NCBI RefSeq assembly: GCF_038957035.1
Contig: NZ_CP152412.1
Coordinates: 3,406,501 to 3,470,500, forward strand
DNA length: 64,000 bases
Direction of reading: 5' to 3'
Source of the DNA: Bradyrhizobium sp. B097
Lineage (GTDB): Bacteria; Pseudomonadota; Alphaproteobacteria; Rhizobiales; Xanthobacteraceae
The notes beneath the pieces are model-generated. The model searched no databases, was not told where the DNA came from, and was given only the letters and a program-made list of their open reading frames with translations. The stretch's first letter is position 1. Each line of letters starts with the position of its first letter. Position numbers and translations under genes: made by a program. This document shows, piece by piece, positions 60,877-64,000 of this stretch.

Positions 60877-62091
60877 TCAGGCCGCCATCGCCTTTCCGAG
60901 ATTCTCGGCGACCTTGTCGAGGAAGCCGGTGGTGGAGAGCCAACGCTGGTCGGCGCCGACCAGGAGCGCGAGGTCCTTGGTCATGTAGCCCTCTTCGACG
61001 GTCGCGACGCAGACCTTCTCCAGGGTGGTGGCGAACTTCGCCAGTTCCGGGTTGTTGTCGAGCTTGGCGCGATGGGCGAGGCCACGGGTCCAGGCGAAGA
61101 TCGACGCGATCGAGTTGGTCGAGGTCTCCTTGCCCTTCTGGTGCTCGCGGTAATGGCGGGTCACGGTGCCGTGGGCGGCTTCGGCTTCCACCGTCTTGCC
61201 GTCCGGGGTGAGCAGCACCGAGGTCATCAGGCCGAGCGAGCCGTAGCCCTGGGCCACGGTGTCGGACTGCACGTCGCCGTCATAGTTCTTGCAGGCCCAG
61301 ACATAGCCGCCCGACCATTTCAGCGCCGAGGCCACCATGTCGTCGATCAGGCGGTGCTCGTAGGTCAGGCCCTTGGCCTCGAATTCCTTCTTGAACTCGC
61401 GGTCGTAGATGTCCTGGAAGATGTCCTTGAACCGGCCGTCATAGACCTTGAGGATGGTGTTCTTGGTCGAGAGGTAGACCGGGTAGTTGCGCAGCAGGCC
61501 GTAGTTGAGCGAGGCGCGGGCGAAATCGATGATGGAGTCGTCGAGATTGTACATCTCCATCGCAACGCCGGCGCCGGGCGCCTTGAACACTTCCCGCTCG
61601 ATCACGGTGCCGTCCTCGCCGACGAACTTCAGCGACAGCGTGCCCTTGCCGGGGAACTTGATGTCGGTAGCGCGGTACTGGTCGCCATAGGCGTGGCGGC
61701 CGATGATGATCGGCTTGGTCCAGCCGGGAACCAGGCGCGGCACGTTCTTGCAGATGATCGGCTCGCGGAAGATCACGCCGCCGAGGATGTTGCGGATGGT
61801 ACCGTTCGGCGACTTCCACATCTGCTTCAGGCCGAACTCCTTCACCCGGGCCTCGTCGGGGGTGATGGTGGCGCATTTGACGCCGACGCCGACCTTCTTG
61901 ATGGCTTCGGCCGCGTCGATGGTCACCTGGTCATTGGTCTCATCGCGGTATTCCATGCCCAGATCGAAATAGAGCAGTTCGACATCCAGGAACGGGTTGA
62001 TCAGCTTGTCCTTGATGTACTGCCAGATGATCCGGGTCATCTCGTCGCCATCGAGCTCGACGACGGGGTTGGATACCTTGATTTTTGCCAT
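60877..62091 (-). CDS. icd: Isocitrate dehydrogenase (NADP+)
   Basis: This 404-residue TCA-cycle enzyme converts isocitrate to 2-oxoglutarate. It starts [20 protein letters not shown], has [15 protein letters not shown] and [20 protein letters not shown] segments, and the conserved [20 protein letters not shown] and [20 protein letters not shown]. The sequence belongs to the homodimeric class II NADP type of rhizobia. The gene follows the DUF3455 region on the same strand with 37 bases between. Confidence 0.97.
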   Translation of the reverse strand: MAKIKVSNPVVELDGDEMTRIIWQYIKDKLINPFLDVELLYFDLGMEYRDETNDQVTIDAAEAIKKVGVGVKCATITPDEARVKEFGLKQMWKSPNGTIRNILGGVIFREPIICKNVPRLVPGWTKPIIIGRHAYGDQYRATDIKFPGKGTLSLKFVGEDGTVIEREVFKAPGAGVAMEMYNLDDSIIDFARASLNYGLLRNYPVYLSTKNTILKVYDGRFKDIFQDIYDREFKKEFEAKGLTYEHRLIDDMVASALKWSGGYVWACKNYDGDVQSDTVAQGYGSLGLMTSVLLTPDGKTVEAEAAHGTVTRHYREHQKGKETSTNSIASIFAWTRGLAHRAKLDNNPELAKFATTLEKVCVATVEEGYMTKDLALLVGADQRWLSTTGFLDKVAENLGKAMAA

Positions 62092-62215
62092 GACGGGGAG
62101 GCCTTCTTGGGAACGGCGCGCTTTTGACGGCGGGGGTGGAATACGCCTGCGCTATAGCACCGCCCGGGGACGGGCGGAAGCGCACCGGTTATGCACTTTC
62201 AGCCCATCTTTTCAC

Positions 62216-63944
62216 CTAAAATGAGACCTGCGTGGCGGTCCCGGCCACGATGTACCAGGTCACGAACAGGCCCGCTATCAAGGCCCCCGGCAGGCTCGAT
62301 CCGGTCCGCCGCCATGTGAAGGTCGCGATCACGGCGACGATTGCCAGGAGCGGCACGAACTGGATCGCGACGATGGTCGAAAGCGGCACGAAACCCGGGT
62401 CCGGGATCGGGTTGAACAGCTTTCCGGTCAACCACAGCGTGCCGTATTGCAGCACCAGCAACACGATGAAACCGAGCGTCAGCGCCAGGATATTGGTCAG
62501 ATAGAGCGCTGCGCGCGGCGCCCATGGTCGAGAAATTCCGGTGCAGCACGTGCAGCGCCACGACGAAAAACGCCGTGAACGGAATCAGATAGATCAGGAA
62601 GATGAGGAATTGCTTCGCGCTCATCAATTTGAGTGCGACGATCCAGAATCTGAAGTCGATCTTCAAGGCGAGGTCGGCGAGCCAGAGCGCGGCGTAGCCG
62701 ACCGCAACCGAGGCCACCGCGATCACGACGGATTGACCGACGAGGCCGGCCCGGCTGGCGCGCTTCGGGGCGAACCACATCAGCGCCAGCGTGATCAAGC
62801 CGTTGATGATGGCCCAGACCAGGATCTGGTTGGTGATGCCCTGCGGCAGGAACGCGCTCGGGGTCACGAATGTGCCGCCCAGCCCGAAGGCCGGATAATA
62901 GGTCAGCGCCGGGATGAGGGCGGACAGGACGAACGCCGCGGTCCAGCGCCGGCCTTTGGCGGCCTCGTGCGGCGGCATGGTGCCGTCGGCAACCGCCGGC
63001 AGCCGCAAGCGCGAGAACATCGGTGCCTCCAGCAGCCCGTCGAATGTCCCGATCACAAGGGCAACGAAGCCGATCAGCGCGATCAGGGTGCCGATCTCCT
63101 TGCGAAACCAGATCTGGTCGTCGACCGGACGAGGGGTGCCGCCCTTCAACGTCCTGGCGAACCAGTCGAGGCTGTAGCCGATCGCCTCGTGCGAGATGTG
63201 CTCGGCCGGATGGGTCATCGCCGGCGTGTACAGCACCCTTGCGGAGCCGTTGGCCGGATCGCCATAGACCTTGCCCGGTTCGATCGCGCCTTGCGTGCCG
63301 AACAGTGCCCAGAGCTTCGGGCTCATGGTGACGTCGCGGGCGAGGTCGACGCCCCACATCAGTTCGGGGAATTCCTCGTACTGGGCGAACACCAGCGCGG
63401 TGTTGCGCGGCCATGTCGTGGTGCCCTCGGCGGCGAACGGCTTGCCGGTGGATGAGCCCTCCAGCACCATCGATTTGTAGTCGTTGGGCATGGCTGTGGC
63501 CGCCGCCAGCACGGTCCAGCCGCCCATCGAATGGCCCTCGAGCCCGATGTTCTCTTTGTCGACGAAGGGCAGGCTGCGGAGATAGGCGAGGCCGTCGGGT
63601 CCGCCAAAGCCGTTTGCGAAGGAGGGCGGCTCGCTGTAGCCGTGGCCGGTCTGATCGAGCGCCAGCACGACATAGCCGCGGCGGGCGAACTCGATGGCAA
63701 AGCCGTCCTGGGTCTCGCGCGAATTGATGTAGCCGTGGACCGCGAGGATGCCGGGCGCCGGGATCTGCGGCGTCGCGTTCGGCGGGACGTAGAGCAGGGC
63801 GCTCATGGTGTTGCCCTTGGCGCCCTTGAACCTGACATCCTCGATCCGGATGCCGCCTGCGGTCTGCGTGAGGTGGGCGAGCAGGCCCCCCGCCACGATC
63901 AAGACCACGCCCACAATCGCCAGCGTCCATCTGCCCCGCATCAT
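62216..63944 (-). pseudogene. Alpha/beta hydrolase with C-terminal membrane domain, frameshifted near 62515
   Basis: The first part (63944 to about 62515) encodes an N-terminal membrane helix, a hydrolase domain with the nucleophile motif IGLEGHSMGGWTVLAAATA and YSEPPSFANGFGG, and several membrane helices (LVIGTFDGLLEAPM, VVIAVASVAVGYAAL). Near 62511-62523, in a GCGCGC-rich stretch, the frame loses homology-like hydrophobic pattern (ends in charged, arginine-rich residues), while the neighbouring frame goes on with ALYLTNILALTLGFIVLLVL and TWRRTGSSLPGALIAGLFV to a stop at 62216. One extra base in the window sequence would explain it. It may be a real frameshift mutation or an error in this GC-rich run. 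The family is otherwise whole. Confidence 0.78.
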
Positions 63945-64000
63945 CGTCCCCCCAAGGTGCCTCGCCGCTCAAGCGGCGTCTCAAGCGTGCCTTTACAGCT

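Noticed and set aside
1..64000. CRISPR arrays, tRNA or rRNA genes, complete insertion sequences
   Set aside because: Scanning by eye found no regularly spaced direct repeats, no tRNA-like cloverleaf segments, no rRNA sequence and no transposase reading frame. Short tRNA genes could still be missed without a covariance search.

Overview
The window is chromosomal DNA of a high-GC alphaproteobacterium, most likely Bradyrhizobium or a close relative in the Nitrobacteraceae. The evidence is RecA and AlaS sequences of Bradyrhizobium type, a Caulobacter-like flagellar cluster running into cckA with a CtrA box, an alphaproteobacterial SOS box (GAAC-N7-GAAC), and several families of palindromic intergenic repeats typical of this group as I remember them. 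No rRNA, tRNA, CRISPR array, phage, plasmid origin or complete insertion sequence was seen. The assignment rests on recalled family knowledge, not on a database search.

Layout. 0-1.4 kb: a truncated class V aminotransferase and a VOC protein. 1.4-9.8 kb: flagellar export and rod genes, fliO-fliP on the minus strand diverging from flgB-flgC-fliE-fliQ-fliR-flhB, then the cell-cycle kinase cckA. A perfect CtrA box sits in the divergent promoter. 10-16.3 kb: Tim44-like and lectin-like secreted proteins, a DUF3606 protein, GST, GFA and ICMT-like enzymes, an apparently leaderless ArsR/AHSA1 pair and a secreted Kazal protein. 16.4-18.8 kb: class I fumarase translationally coupled to a DUF429 gene. 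19.2-24 kb: a small regulon built on a TetR regulator, a carotenoid cleavage oxygenase and two membrane proteins, marked by matching pairs of operators around two promoters. 24-28 kb: a SET-domain protein, a cupin and a probable nitric-oxide unit (NsrR-like Rrf2, DUF6522-like protein, group III truncated hemoglobin) with a 29-bp palindromic operator. 28-35 kb: two tandem MmyB-type regulators, thioesterase, FrnE-like, NIPSNAP, transglutaminase-like and CelD-type acetyltransferase genes.

35-46 kb: small secreted proteins including two members of a DPWG-motif family, an orthocaspase, a PQQ dehydrogenase with an extra C-terminal membrane anchor, amidase, thioesterase, HdeA-like protein, a 43-residue lipoprotein, and AT-richer stretches with orphan ORFs. 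46-51.4 kb: recA with SOS boxes, then three tandem diverged copies of a DUF1835-like gene and a thioesterase. 51.5-64 kb: gcvT-gcvH-gcvP under a tandem glycine riboswitch, alaS, a cyclic-nucleotide-gated potassium channel, a DUF3455 protein, NADP isocitrate dehydrogenase, and an alpha/beta hydrolase with membrane domain that carries a frameshift.

The genes fall into clear functional groups: flagellum plus its CtrA/CckA control, nitric-oxide defence, apocarotenoid metabolism under a local repressor, glycine/one-carbon metabolism and the TCA cycle. The most informative regulatory structures are the CtrA box, the TetR operator pairs, the NsrR-like palindrome, the SOS boxes and the glycine riboswitch. 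Palindromic repeats sit just behind many gene ends, and in three cases supply the stop codon.
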